From assembly GCF_007655005.1 (NCBI RefSeq), contig NZ_SZVW01000017.1, positions 1 to 64,000 on the forward strand: a stretch of DNA of 64,000 bases, written 5' to 3'. Every line of letters starts with the position of its first letter. Positions within the stretch are counted from its first letter, which is position 1. The notes beneath the pieces were generated by a model. That model searched no databases. It saw nothing but the letters and a program-made list of their open reading frames with translations, and was not told the DNA's origin. The position numbers and the translations under genes were made by a program. Below, piece after piece: positions 34,951-45,200 of the stretch. Source of the DNA: Streptomyces tibetensis (GTDB lineage Bacteria > Actinomycetota > Actinomycetes > Streptomycetales > Streptomycetaceae).

Positions 34951-34965
34951 GCGCCGGACGACGAA

Positions 34966-34992
34966 CAACCCCAGGCCGCTGACCCGGGGTTG
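34966..34992. terminator. Terminator between the LysR gene and the NRPS cluster
   Basis: Arms CAACCCC (34966-34972) and GGGGTTG (34986-34992) with further GG/CC pairing inside, followed by CTCTTTCG. It lies 15 bp after the LysR stop and can also stop leftward transcription from the NRPS operon ending at 35091. Confidence 0.6.
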
Positions 34993-35090
34993 CTCTTTCG
35001 ACGGACCGTTGTTCGTGCACCGGCTTCAGGGCCGTACCACGGGGCGCCCGGACGCCTCACTTCACTGCGCCGCCGGTCTCCTCACCCGGT

Positions 35091-37976
35091 TCACGCATGC
35101 CGGCCCGCCTCGGTCAGTGCCCGGATGGTGGGGGTGCGGAACAGGTCGCGCAGCGGTACGGCAGGCATCCCGCGGCCGCGCAGTGCGGCGCTGATCCGCA
35201 CGGCGAGCAGGGAGTTGCCGCCGAGCTCGAAGAAGTCGTCGTCGATCCCCACCGGGGTGCCGAGGATGTCGGACCAGATCTCCCGCAGCACCAACGCCGC
35301 ATCGTCCGTCCCCTCGGGCGCCGGCGCGGCGGGGGCGGCCCGGACCGGGTCCGGCAGCCGCTGCGCGTCGAGCTTGCCGTTCGTGGTCAGCGGCAGGGCG
35401 TCGAGCGCCGTGACGGTCGCCGGGAGCATGTACGCGGGCAGGACGCTCGCGGCCCGCTTGCGGACCCCGGCCGTGTCCAGGTCCGCCGGGACGACGTACG
35501 CGTCGAGACGGGCGGTGGCGGGGTCGGCCGGGTCGTCCCGGCGGACCACCATGGCCGCCGCGTGCACCTCGGGGTCCTCCAGGAGCACCGAACGGATCTC
35601 GTCGAGTTCGATCCGGAAGCCGCGGATCTTGACCTGGCTGTCGATGCGCCCGAGGTGTTCCAGGGTGCCGTCCGGCCGCAGCCGTCCCAGGTCGCCGCTG
35701 TGGTACTGGCGGCCTTCCGCGTACGGGTCGGGGCTGAAACGGGCGGCCGTGAGGTCGGGCTGCCCGAGGTAGCCGAGGGCGACGCCCGCGCCTCCGACAC
35801 GGATCTCACCGGTGACGCCGGGCGGGACGAGCCGGCCTCGCGCGTCCGTGACGTACAGGTGCCAGCCGGGCAGCGCGGGGCCGACGGACTTCGAGCCGGC
35901 CAGGGCCAGTTCCCGGGTCAGCGTCTGCGCGGTGACGTGCACGGTCGTCTCGGTGATGCCGAACATGTTGACCATGCGGCACTCGTCCTCCGGGTGCCGG
36001 TCGAACCAGCGCAGCAGCATGCGGGCGTCGAGCGGCTCGCCACCGAAGACGACCAGCCGCACCACGAGCGGCGCATGGTCGGTCTCCAGGAGCTGGGAGA
36101 AGGCGGAGGGCGTCTGGCTCAGGACGGTGACCCGCTCCCGGACCAGCAGATCCCGGAACTCCCCGGGCTCGCGGGAGACGAGGTAGGGCACGACCACGAG
36201 CCGTCCGCCCGTGAGCAGGCATCCCCACGTCTCCCAGACGGAGAAGTCGAACGCGCCCGAGTGGAAGAGACTCCAGACGTCGTCCGGGCCGAGGCCGTAG
36301 TCCTCGCGGGTGGCGTCGATGAGCGCGACGACGTTGCGGTGCGGTACGACGACGCCCTTGGGACGGCCGGTGGAGCCCGACGTGTAGATGACGTAGGCGG
36401 GGTCGTCCGGGGAACCGCCCGTGGGGAGTGCTCCGGCCTGCCCGGCCGCCGCGGTCAGGTCGTCGGGGGTGACGGGGGTGCCGGCGTCGGCCGGGTACTC
36501 CGCCAGCCGGGTGACCACCAGCTCCAGGCCGGCGTCCCGCGCGGTGTGGGCGAGCCGGTCGGCGGGATAGGCGGGGTCCGTGGGCACGTACGCCGCACCC
36601 GCCTTGAGGACCGCGAGCATGGTCACCACGAGTTCGGTGGTCCGCTCCAGGCAGATCCCGACCCGGTCGCCGGGCGTGATCCCCCGTGCGACCAGACCGC
36701 GTGCCACCTGTTCGGCCCGTTCGTCGAGCTCGCGGTAGGTGAGGACGGAGGTGCCGTCGCCGACCGCCGGGGCGTCCGGCGTCGCGGCGGTGACCTTCGC
36801 GAGGGCGTCGGTGATCCGCTCCGGTGCGCCGGGCGGTGTCGCGGTCGGCCGCCCGAGCAACGCGACCCGCTCGCGCTCGGCCGCGTCGAGGAGTTCGATG
36901 TCGTCGACGAGCGTGTCCGGTGTCGCGTCCGTGAACTGTCCGAGGACATGCGCCAGGTGCCGCAGGAAGGTCTCGACGGTCCCGGCCGAGAAGTGGCTGT
37001 GCCGGTACGCGGCCCACAGCCGGGTCCCCCCGGCGGGCTGCGGCAGCAGGGCCAGCGTCAGGGGGAAGGGCGGCGCGAGGCACGGCAGATACTCCGCCGG
37101 GGCGCCGACCCGGAACGTCCGGTCACCGGCGGCCGGTTCGACGAGACCGGCGAGCACCGGGCTGTCGGGCCGTACCGGGCTGCCGGTCGGCACCGGGTTG
37201 TCGGGCCGTACCGGGCTGCCGGTCGGCACCGGGTTGTCGGGCCGCACCGGGCTGCCGGTCGGTACCGGGTTGTCGGGCCGTACCGGACTGCCGGTCGGCA
37301 CCGTGCTGTCGGTCGGCGTCGGCTGTGCCGGCCGGAGGGACGAGGCCGGGGCATCGGCGGGAACCTCGATCCGCAGGGCGCCGCGCCGGTCGGTGGCGAC
37401 ACGGACCTCACCGCTCGCCCCGTGGCCCGCGTAGCGGTGGAGGGTGAGGGCGAGCGCGGCGAGGAGACCGGTGGCGGCGGGGGAGTCGGGCAGGTCGAGT
37501 GCCCGGGTGCCCCACGAGGTGTCGCCCCGGCGGCCGCCGCCCCAGTCGGGGGCGGGAGCCGCGGAGGGCGGTGTGACGGGCGCGGCGGACGGCACCGGCA
37601 GCGGTCCCGCCGCCCCGGAGACCAGCACGTCGGTCAGCCGGTCGAGACCCTCCCGGTCGAGCACCGCGCGGTGCGCGACGACCACCAGGTCAGCGACGTC
37701 GTCCCGGTGGCGCAACAGCACACAACGGACCGACTGCGTCGGCCGGTTCAGCTCCGCGGCCCCCAGCCGCCGTGCCACCGGTTCGCCGGAGCCGACCGCC
37801 GTCTCTTCCACCCACAGCCGCCAGGGCCCCACCGCGGCGAGCCGGGCGGTCAGCTCCTCCACGGCCACCGGGCCGCTCAGCCGGACCCGCACGGCATGGC
37901 ACTGTTCCCCCGCCATATGTCCACCCGCCATGTGTCCACCCACCATGTGCTCCCCCACCACGTGCTCCCCCACCAT
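35091..37976 (-). CDS. NRPS: degenerate C, adenylation (Thr-like code), PCP
   Basis: About 961 aa, last gene of the operon. Residues about 25-380 resemble a shortened condensation domain whose HHxxxDG is degraded (AHRAVLDREGL) and which contains a 12-residue repeat, so it is probably inactive in condensation. The A domain has YVIYTSGSTGRPKGVVVPHR, GAFDFSVWETWG, NMFGITETTVHVT and NGKLDAQRLP. Aligned by eye with GrsA, the pocket residues read D-F-W-S-V-G-M-V-H-K, close to threonine codes. The PCP Ser lies in DDFFELGGNSLLAV (about residue 921). With no working C domain and no TE, it likely loads an amino acid in trans. The start at 37976 is favoured by GAGGAAGGA; the first 20 residues repeat MVGGH/MAGGH. 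Confidence 0.88.
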   Translation of the reverse strand: MVGEHVVGEHMVGGHMAGGHMAGEQCHAVRVRLSGPVAVEELTARLAAVGPWRLWVEETAVGSGEPVARRLGAAELNRPTQSVRCVLLRHRDDVADLVVVAHRAVLDREGLDRLTDVLVSGAAGPLPVPSAAPVTPPSAAPAPDWGGGRRGDTSWGTRALDLPDSPAATGLLAALALTLHRYAGHGASGEVRVATDRRGALRIEVPADAPASSLRPAQPTPTDSTVPTGSPVRPDNPVPTGSPVRPDNPVPTGSPVRPDNPVPTGSPVRPDSPVLAGLVEPAAGDRTFRVGAPAEYLPCLAPPFPLTLALLPQPAGGTRLWAAYRHSHFSAGTVETFLRHLAHVLGQFTDATPDTLVDDIELLDAAERERVALLGRPTATPPGAPERITDALAKVTAATPDAPAVGDGTSVLTYRELDERAEQVARGLVARGITPGDRVGICLERTTELVVTMLAVLKAGAAYVPTDPAYPADRLAHTARDAGLELVVTRLAEYPADAGTPVTPDDLTAAAGQAGALPTGGSPDDPAYVIYTSGSTGRPKGVVVPHRNVVALIDATREDYGLGPDDVWSLFHSGAFDFSVWETWGCLLTGGRLVVVPYLVSREPGEFRDLLVRERVTVLSQTPSAFSQLLETDHAPLVVRLVVFGGEPLDARMLLRWFDRHPEDECRMVNMFGITETTVHVTAQTLTRELALAGSKSVGPALPGWHLYVTDARGRLVPPGVTGEIRVGGAGVALGYLGQPDLTAARFSPDPYAEGRQYHSGDLGRLRPDGTLEHLGRIDSQVKIRGFRIELDEIRSVLLEDPEVHAAAMVVRRDDPADPATARLDAYVVPADLDTAGVRKRAASVLPAYMLPATVTALDALPLTTNGKLDAQRLPDPVRAAPAAPAPEGTDDAALVLREIWSDILGTPVGIDDDFFELGGNSLLAVRISAALRGRGMPAVPLRDLFRTPTIRALTEAGRHA
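37157..37310. repeat. 36-bp in-frame repeats within the NRPS gene
   Basis: About four tandem copies encode PVPTGSPVRPDN (12 residues); the GGTTGTCGGGCC element recurs at 36-bp spacing (near 37198, 37234, 37270). They lie between the degenerate condensation region segments and extend a Pro-rich linker. Copies differ at few bases. Confidence 0.8.
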
Positions 37977-38024
37977 GGGGTGTCCTTCCTCTCTCACAAC
38001 GGGTCACCTCTTCCGGCCCGCCCG

Positions 38025-38849
38025 TCAGCGCGCGGTGAACCCGCCGTCCACGGTCAGTACCGAGCCGGTCACCTGCCGGGAGTCGTCCGAGACCAGATAG
38101 ACCACCGCGGCGGCGACGTCCTCCGGCTCGATCAGCGCGTTCATCGGCTGCGCCTCGGTGAACGTCTGCTCGTGCTCGCCCACCTGCACGTCCAGGGCGC
38201 GGGCGATCTCGGCGAGCATCCGGCCCTCGGCGGTCGCGTCGTCCCGCACCGATCCGGGGCACACGGCGTTGACCCGTACCTTGGTGGGCGCGTAGTCGAG
38301 CGCGGCGGCCTTGGTCAGGCCGATCAGGCCGTGCTTGGCGGCGACGTACCCGGCGAAGTGCCGGTAGCCGACGAGACCGGCCGTCGAGGAGACGTTGACG
38401 ATGGAACCGGAGCGGCGGGCGCTCATCGCGCGGGCGACCGTACGCATCACCCGCCACGCTCCCGTCAGGTCGACGTCGATCATCAGCGCCCACTCGTCCT
38501 CGGCGATGTCATGCACCGGCTTGCCCGAGGGGGCCGCGATGCCCGCGTTGTTGACGACGGCGTCGATGCGGCCGAAGCGGTCCTCGGCGAGGGCCACGGC
38601 CGACTCCACAGAGGCCAGGTCGCGTACGTCGCAGGCCGCGCTGAGCACCGCGGCGCCGGCCTTGCGGCACAGCGTCGCCGTGTGCTCCAACTGCCCCTTG
38701 GTGCCCAGTGGATAGGGCACCCCGGCCAGGTCGTCGCACACGTCCAGCAGCGCGAGGGAGGCCCCCTCGGCGGCGCAGGCGAGCGCGGTGGCCCGGCCCA
38801 GGCCGCGGGCGGCACCCGTGACCAGAACGGTCTTCCCGGTCAGACGCAC
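38025..38849 (-). CDS. Short-chain dehydrogenase/reductase
   Basis: About 274 aa SDR. Cofactor motif KTVLVTGAARGLGRATALAC, then DVCDD (points to NAD), RIDAVVNNAGIAAP, catalytic Ser in SIVNVSSTAGLVG, and YxxxK in FAGYVAAKHGLIGLTK. The GTG at 38849 has GGAGGA upstream and overlaps the thioesterase gene end by 10 bp, so it belongs to the cluster operon. As the PKS lacks a KR domain, this enzyme may reduce the beta-keto group in trans or oxidise an alcohol in tailoring. Confidence 0.88.
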   Translation of the reverse strand: MRLTGKTVLVTGAARGLGRATALACAAEGASLALLDVCDDLAGVPYPLGTKGQLEHTATLCRKAGAAVLSAACDVRDLASVESAVALAEDRFGRIDAVVNNAGIAAPSGKPVHDIAEDEWALMIDVDLTGAWRVMRTVARAMSARRSGSIVNVSSTAGLVGYRHFAGYVAAKHGLIGLTKAAALDYAPTKVRVNAVCPGSVRDDATAEGRMLAEIARALDVQVGEHEQTFTEAQPMNALIEPEDVAAAVVYLVSDDSRQVTGSVLTVDGGFTAR

Positions 38850-39577
38850 TGTTCCTCCGGTACCCGGTTCAGCTCCTCGGCGACGGTCCGGAGCAGTTGC
38901 GGTGCCGACCCGGTCAGGTACATGTGCCCACCGGGCAGCTCCAGGGCGCGGAAGCCCCCGACCGTGGTGCGAGCCCACGCCTCGGCCTCCGCGCGGCTGA
39001 CGAGGGTGTCGTCGGCACCGCGCAGACTGGTCACGGGCACCGGCAGGGCCCGGTCGTCCGCCGGTACGTACGACTCGTGCATCTCCACGTCCGCGCGGAG
39101 CGTGGGCAGGATCAGCTCACGCATCTCGGGGTCCTGGAGGGCCTCGTCGGTGTAGCCGGCGAACTCGTTGACGCGCTCCAGGAACGCGTCGTCGTCGAGC
39201 CCGGTGGCGTGGCGGGCCCGTGGCTCGGCGGGGTGCGGCGAGCCGCTGGCGAACAGCCGGACGACCCGCACCTCGGGCACCTCGACGAGGCGACGTGTCA
39301 GCTCGTAGGCGAGGACGGCGCCCAGGCTGTGGCCGAACAGGGCGACGCGGTGCGGGCGCGGGCCGCCGTCGAGCGTGCCGAGCAGATCGGTGAGCAGCCC
39401 GGCGGCGGCGGTGCTCGCGTCCCGGTAGGGCTCCTCGTCGATGAGCCGCTCCCGCCCCGGGAGCTGGAGCGGCAGGACGTCGAAGCCGAGCGGCTCGGCC
39501 AGACGCTGCCACGGACGGTAGAAGGAGGCACCCGCGCCGGCGAAGGGCAGGCACACGAGCGAGATGCGGTCGGCCAT
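38840..39577 (-). CDS. Type II thioesterase
   Basis: 245 aa alpha/beta hydrolase of the editing TE class. It has LVCLPFAGAGASFYRPWQRL, LPGRERLIDEEPYRD, the nucleophile motif VALFGHSLGAVLAYELTRRL, and the terminal His in LELPGGHMYLTGSA. Type II TEs release wrongly loaded groups from carrier proteins. One base separates it from the P450 gene upstream in the operon. A second TEII is encoded in the divergent arm (55976). Confidence 0.9.
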   Translation of the reverse strand: MADRISLVCLPFAGAGASFYRPWQRLAEPLGFDVLPLQLPGRERLIDEEPYRDASTAAAGLLTDLLGTLDGGPRPHRVALFGHSLGAVLAYELTRRLVEVPEVRVVRLFASGSPHPAEPRARHATGLDDDAFLERVNEFAGYTDEALQDPEMRELILPTLRADVEMHESYVPADDRALPVPVTSLRGADDTLVSRAEAEAWARTTVGGFRALELPGGHMYLTGSAPQLLRTVAEELNRVPEEQCV

Positions 39578-39578
39578 G

Positions 39579-40862
39579 TCAGCGGTCCTGGGAGGTGTCG
39601 GCGGCCGGGCGGGTGCCGGCCGCGAGGCGGGCGTCGTAGGTGACGGGCAGCTTCACCAGGCCGCGGCTGGTCGAGTTGTCGAAGAGCCAGTCGATCTCGT
39701 CGGCCGGGACGGCGAGGCGCAGGCCCGGCAGACGGCGCAGCAGGGTGGTGAAGGCGATGTTGCCCTCGACCCGGGAGAGCGGGGCGCCGACGCAGAAGTG
39801 CGCGCCCTGGCCGAACGCCAGGTGCCGGTTGGCGGTGCGCGTGATGTCGAGCTCGTCCGGCTTCTCGAAGGCCTCGGGGTCCCGGTTGGCGGAGCCCATC
39901 AGCAGGTGGACGAAGCTCTCCTTGGGAATGGGGCAGCCACCCAGCTCCATGTCCTCGGCGGCGACGCGCAGGGTTCCCCGGTAGACGGGGGACTCGAAGC
40001 GCAGGAACTCCTCGACCGCGGAATCGGCCAGTTCCGGCCGGGAGCGCAGGAGTTCGAGCTGGTCGGGGTGGGTGAGCAGCGCGTGGGTGCCGCTGCCGAT
40101 GAGGTTGGCGGTGGTCTTGTGGCCCGCGATGATCAGCAGGACCAGGGTGGAGACCAGTTCGTCGTTGGTGAAGCGGTCCTCCTCGTCGGCGGCCCGCACC
40201 AGGATGCTGACCAGGTCGTCACCGAGGTTCGCGCGACGGTCGGCGAGGAGGTCGAGAAGGTAGCGCTCGATGTTCTCGCTGGCGTCCTTGAGCTTCTCGT
40301 TGGACTCCGCGTCGGGATACGGTGCGCCGCTGAGCCAGTTGCCCCAGGTGTGCAGCTGCGGCCGGTCCGCGACCGGGACGCCGAGGAACTCGCAGATGAC
40401 CCGCATCGGCAGCGAGAAGGCGAACTCCATCAGGTTCACCTCGCCCTGCTCGGGAAAGGCGTCGATGAGCTCGTCGGTGATCTCCTGGACGCGCGGGCGC
40501 AGCAGCTCCATCCGGCGCGGGACGAAGGCGCGGCTGACGAGCTTGCGCAGCCGGGTGTGCTCCGGCGGGTCGGCGGTCAGCATGTTGCGCACCAGGACCG
40601 GGCTGGAGTCCTTGACGAGGTCGCGGAACCACGCGGGGGCGTTGTCGACCCGCTTGGACAGCCGCGGGTCGCTGAACGCCTTGAGCACGGTCGTGTAGTC
40701 GGCGACGACGTAACCCTCGCCGCCCACCGGGTAGTTGATGGCCTGGACCGGGCAACCGCTCGCGCGCAGCTTTGCGTTGGCGGTGTGCAGGTCGTTGCCC
40801 TCGGGGGCGGTGAAGAACTCGGGGGGAAGCTGTTCCTGGGTGCGGGGCAGCTCGGTGGTCAT
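39579..40862 (-). CDS. Cytochrome P450 (cluster)
   Basis: 427 aa bacterial class I P450. The heme-binding loop is FGQGAHFCVGAPLSRVEGN with the Cys ligand, and the ExxR pair lies in EEFLRFESPVYRG. The I-helix reads IIAGHKTTANLIGSGTHALL, with Lys where Glu or Asp usually precedes the Thr (AGHETT), which might affect proton delivery. N-terminal PPEFFTAPEGNDLHTANAKL is typical of the CYP105/107-like group. It overlaps the MFS gene by 4 nt and needs external ferredoxin, none encoded here. Likely hydroxylates or otherwise oxidises the NRPS product or a carrier-bound intermediate. Confidence 0.92.
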   Translation of the reverse strand: MTTELPRTQEQLPPEFFTAPEGNDLHTANAKLRASGCPVQAINYPVGGEGYVVADYTTVLKAFSDPRLSKRVDNAPAWFRDLVKDSSPVLVRNMLTADPPEHTRLRKLVSRAFVPRRMELLRPRVQEITDELIDAFPEQGEVNLMEFAFSLPMRVICEFLGVPVADRPQLHTWGNWLSGAPYPDAESNEKLKDASENIERYLLDLLADRRANLGDDLVSILVRAADEEDRFTNDELVSTLVLLIIAGHKTTANLIGSGTHALLTHPDQLELLRSRPELADSAVEEFLRFESPVYRGTLRVAAEDMELGGCPIPKESFVHLLMGSANRDPEAFEKPDELDITRTANRHLAFGQGAHFCVGAPLSRVEGNIAFTTLLRRLPGLRLAVPADEIDWLFDNSTSRGLVKLPVTYDARLAAGTRPAADTSQDR

Positions 40863-42247
40863 GAGGAATCCCCTTCCTTGTGCGGGGCTGCGGGAGCCTC
40901 CTGGGAGCGGCCGCCCTCGGCGGGCGCGCCGGTGGTGGCGGTGTCCGTGTACGCCTCGGGGGGCGCGAGCCCGCGGATGCGCGGGCTGAGGGTGGGCAGG
41001 GCGGCGAGGCCGGAGATGACGGCCATGATGGTGAACACCCAGACCGGGCCGGCCTGGTCGAAGACGGTGCCGATGATGAACACACCGGCCGGGGCCGCGA
41101 TCATCGACATGAACATCACCGCGCCGAGCACCCGGCCCTGCGCCTTGTCGGGGACCATCGCGGCGAGGTAGGCGAGGAACAGCGCGCTGGTGATCGGGCC
41201 GCGCAGGAACACGCAGGCGACGATGATGCCGAGCGGCACGAGGCCGGAGACGTTGGCCAGGAGGACGGCGGCGACGGGGCCGATCCAGGCGGCGGCCAGG
41301 AAGAGTTTCGCCGGTGCGACCTTCTTGATGACGGGTCCCGCGATCAGTGAGCCGGCCAGGCCGCCGAGGCCCGCGATGGACAGCAGGACGCCGGTGAACC
41401 CGGAGGAGGCACCCCGGCTTTCGGCGGTGGCGATCAGGGCGAGGAACACGCCGGAGTGGGTGAACGCCATGTTCGAACCCATGATCCAGACGATCAGCAG
41501 GCGCAGTACCGGCTGCCGGGCGAGGATGCGGAAGCCCTCGGCCGTGTTGCGCTTCTCGCCCGGGGTGAACTGCTCCACTTTCATCGGCTTGCGGATGAAG
41601 AGCAGCAACACGGTCGAGACGAGGAAGCCGATCGCCGAGCTCAGGAACGGAAACGCGCGGGCCACGCCGAACAGGAGGCCGCCGGCGGGCGGACCTCCCA
41701 TGGTGGCGGCGAAGTACCGGATCTGGTTCTGGGCCGTGGCCTGGGTCAGCTGGGACGGCGGGACGAGCTGCTTGATGGCGGCGAGCCCCGTCGGGTTGGA
41801 GATGCCGAGGCAGGCGGCCGAACCGACGGCGATGGCGAACACGAGGGCGGGCTGGGTCTGGCCGGCGAAGACCAGCACACTGAACAGGCCGAGCAGGGCG
41901 ACCCGGACCAGGTTGCAGATGATCATCAGCAGCCGGCGGTCCATCCGGTCGGCGAGTGTGCCGCCGGGGATGGACAACAGGCTGGTGGTGATGAGCTGGG
42001 CCGAGCCGACGGCTCCCGCGTAGAAGGCCGAACCCGTTGTGGTGAGGATGAGCAGCGGGTACGCGACCTCCGCCGTTTCCTTCGCGAGCGCGGCGAACGC
42101 CTCACTGGTCCACAGTGCCTGGAAGTCGCGATTGCGCAGCAGCGGTTTCTCGGTGTCCTCGGGCTTGTCGGTGCCCCCGCCGGCGTCGGTGTCCTGCGGC
42201 GCCGGGTCCTCGGACTCGGTGCCGGGAGGTGTCTGCGAGACGGTCAA
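40859..42247 (-). CDS. MFS exporter of the cluster
   Basis: 462 aa, MFS_3/EntS-like. After a hydrophilic N-terminus (ESEDPAPQDTDAGGGTDKPE) come 12 helices starting at LLRNRDFQALWTSEAFAALA; the loop motif is seen as GGTLADRMDRRLLMIICNLV. The start is a TTG at 42247 overlapping the PKS stop (TTGA). Located inside the biosynthetic operon, it most likely exports the product and gives self-resistance. Confidence 0.88.
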   Translation of the reverse strand: MTVSQTPPGTESEDPAPQDTDAGGGTDKPEDTEKPLLRNRDFQALWTSEAFAALAKETAEVAYPLLILTTTGSAFYAGAVGSAQLITTSLLSIPGGTLADRMDRRLLMIICNLVRVALLGLFSVLVFAGQTQPALVFAIAVGSAACLGISNPTGLAAIKQLVPPSQLTQATAQNQIRYFAATMGGPPAGGLLFGVARAFPFLSSAIGFLVSTVLLLFIRKPMKVEQFTPGEKRNTAEGFRILARQPVLRLLIVWIMGSNMAFTHSGVFLALIATAESRGASSGFTGVLLSIAGLGGLAGSLIAGPVIKKVAPAKLFLAAAWIGPVAAVLLANVSGLVPLGIIVACVFLRGPITSALFLAYLAAMVPDKAQGRVLGAVMFMSMIAAPAGVFIIGTVFDQAGPVWVFTIMAVISGLAALPTLSPRIRGLAPPEAYTDTATTGAPAEGGRSQEAPAAPHKEGDSS

Positions 42248-45200
42248 GAGTCGTTCCTCTCCTTGTGCGGTGGCCCGGACCGGGTGTCCGGGCCGAGTGC
42301 CTCGCCGATGCGTGCGGCCAGGTCGTCGACGTACGGCGGTTTCAACATCGACCAGTGGTCGCCGCCCACCGCCGTCACCCGCAGTCCTGCCGGGTAGAGG
42401 CCCGCGAGGCGGTGGGCGAGCCGGCCGGCCGCCGGGGGGTCCGTCTCCGCCTTGAAGAGGACGGCCGGACAGGTCACCGGGCGCGGCCGGTGGGCCAGTA
42501 CGGCGGCCTGGCCCGCGAGGAACCGCCGGCGCGCCTCGGGACTGCGGCGGTGCACTGCGGCCAGGGGCCCGACGCCGAGCAGCGTGTCCAGACCGGCCTT
42601 CAGCCCGCCGAGCATGAAGCGGGGGGCCGCAGCGACCGGCAGTGGGTGGGTGTCGGGCACGTATCCGTCCAGCGAGACCAGCAGGTCGACCTCATGCCCG
42701 CGCAGGGCGAGCAGCCGGGCGGTCTCATGCGCGACCACCGCGCCGAAGGACCATCCGCCGAGGGTGAACGGGCCGGTGGGCTGGGCCCGCAGCAGGTTCC
42801 TCACGTGCGTGGCGGCGAGGGAACCGACCGAGCGGCGCCCCTCCCGGTCGTCGTGGGCCGACTGCTCCAGGGCCAGGACCGGCCGGTCGCCGTCGAGTAC
42901 CAGCCGCGCGGCCAGGGCCCGGTAGGGCAGGGCGTTGCCGAGGGCGTCCGCGACGAGGAAGAAGGGCCGCCCGGAGCCCTCCCGCAGCGTGGCCACGCCC
43001 GGCAGGGGGGAGGCCGGGCCGGGCCGGTCGCCGAGCCCGCGCTCCACCAGCTCGACGAGTCCGCCGAAGGTCGCCTTCCGCATGAAGTCGGTGACGGACA
43101 CGTCCGCTCCCACCCGCTCGCGGACGGCGGTGGTGAGCGCGAGGGCGAGCAGCGACTCGCCTCCGAGGCCGAAGAAGTCGTCCGGGTCGGCGGCGGTGGT
43201 GACGCCGAGGGTCCGGCACCACGCCTCTTCCAGGAGCGACCGCACGGAACGCTCCGTCCGGGGGGCCGGGGGCACGGCTGTGTCCCGGGGGGCCGCGGTG
43301 GGGGCCGCGCCGGGTCGTACGGCGGCCGTTGCCCGTTCCCCCCGGGCCGCCGCCGGTTCCGGATCCGGGTCCTCTCCCAGGAACGGGTGCGCGGGCAGCG
43401 AGCAGCGCGGCGGCCGGTCACCGGGATCGCCGTGCCGGCTGTCCAGGACGGTGTCGAGGGCGCGGTCCACGCCCAGTTCCCAGAGGGCGCCGATCGCGTC
43501 GAGGAGTCCGGCCTCCTGGCCCTCCGGGCGGCCGGGGGCGAACCGGACGGTCCGGTGGGCGGGGTCCCAGCCGGGTGCGGCCCGCAGCGAGCCGGTCATC
43601 GACCCGCCGGGCCCCAGCTCCAGGTAGGTGGTGCAGCCCGAGCCGAGCAGCGTGGCCGTACAGGCGTCCAGGCGGACCGGCTCGCGCAGGTGCGCCGCCC
43701 ACTGCTCCGGGCTGACCGCGGCCTGCGGATCGGCCCACTGGCCGGTGGTGTTGCTGATGTACGGCAGCCGGGGCGGACGGGCGGGCATCGACGACAGATG
43801 GTCCCGCACCGCCTCGGCTGCCGGGTTCATGGCCGGCGTGTGGAAGGCACGCCGGGTGTGGACCGGGGTGACGCGCAGCCCGTGCAGGGCGTCCCCCGCG
43901 AGCAGGAGGTCCATCTCCGCCTCGCCGCCGGCGAGAACGGCGGACCCGTTGCCGCGTACCGCGACGGTGACGCCGCAGTCCTGCGGCAGCAGGGCTTCGA
44001 CGTCCTCGGGCGAGGCGTGGACGACGACCATGCGGCCGGGGGCGGCGTCGCGCATCGCGCGGGCCCGCGCATGGACGAGGCCGACCGCCTCGGGCAGCGA
44101 CCACACCTCGGCGAGGGCCGCGGCGGTGTACTCGCCGATGCTGTTGCCGAGCATGGCGTGCGGGGTGATGCCCCAGGCCACGAGCTGACGGCCGAAGGAG
44201 TAGCCGAGGGCGAACAGGCCGAGCTGCTGGTGGACGGTGTCGGAGAACCAGTCGGCCGTGCCCTCGTGCGTCCCGCCCGGAGTGACCACGGGCCCCAGGT
44301 CCACGCCGCAGTCGTCGGCCGCGGTCTTGCGGATCTCCTCGAACGCGGCCCGGAACTGCGGCAGCAGACGGTGCGCGGCCTCGCCCGCCGCCTCCTTGAG
44401 AACACCCTGGCCGGGGAAGAGGAAGCCGACCTTGCCCAGCCGCCCGGGCGAGCCGAGCCGTTCGGCCGCGCCGTGCGCGGCGCGCAGCGCCTCGACGGCG
44501 TGCTCGGTGTCCCGGACGACCACGGCCTGCCGGAACCGGTGGAGGCGCCGCCCGGCCAGGGTCCGGGCGGCCCCGGCCGGATCGGGGCCGTCCACGCCGT
44601 CGCGGAAGCGTTCCTCGAGTGCCGAGCCGAGCCGGGCGAGCGCCGCCGGTGTGTGCCCCGTCAGCGGCAGTACCTGCGGGCCGGCCGTTCGCGCGGGCCG
44701 GGGGGCGGCGGGTGCCTCGGTGAGGACGACGTGCGCGTTGGTGCCGCCGACGCCGAACGAGCTGACCGCGCCGGCCCGCTCCGCCCGGCCCTCGCGCGGC
44801 GCCCACGGCTCGAGCCCGGTGGCCACCCGGAACGGCGAACCGTCCAGTTCGAGCAGCGGGTTGGGAGTCGTGTAGTGCGCCGTCGGGACGATCTCCCGGT
44901 GCTCCAGCATGAGAGCCGTCTTGATCAGACCGGTGACCCCCGCGGCCGCGCCGGTGTGACCGATGTTGCCCTTCACGGCGCCGAGCACACACCGGCCGCT
45001 CTCCCCGCGGGCCGGCCCGAACACCTCCGTCAGCGCCTGCACTTCGATGGGGTCGCCGAGCCGGGTGGCGGTCCCGTGCGCCTCCACGTGGCCCACCGCC
45101 GCGGCGGGAATCCCCGCGTCCTCCAGGGCGTCCCGGATCACCTCGCTCTGCCCGGCCGCGGAGGGCGCGGTGTACGCCATCTTGTCCGCGCCGTCGTTGT

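Noticed and set aside
35097..39155. Open frame of about 1350 codons on the plus strand opposite the NRPS, SDR and thioesterase genes
   Set aside because: It is antisense to genes with clear domains, and its product is low-complexity Gly/Arg/Asp sequence typical of high-GC shadow frames.
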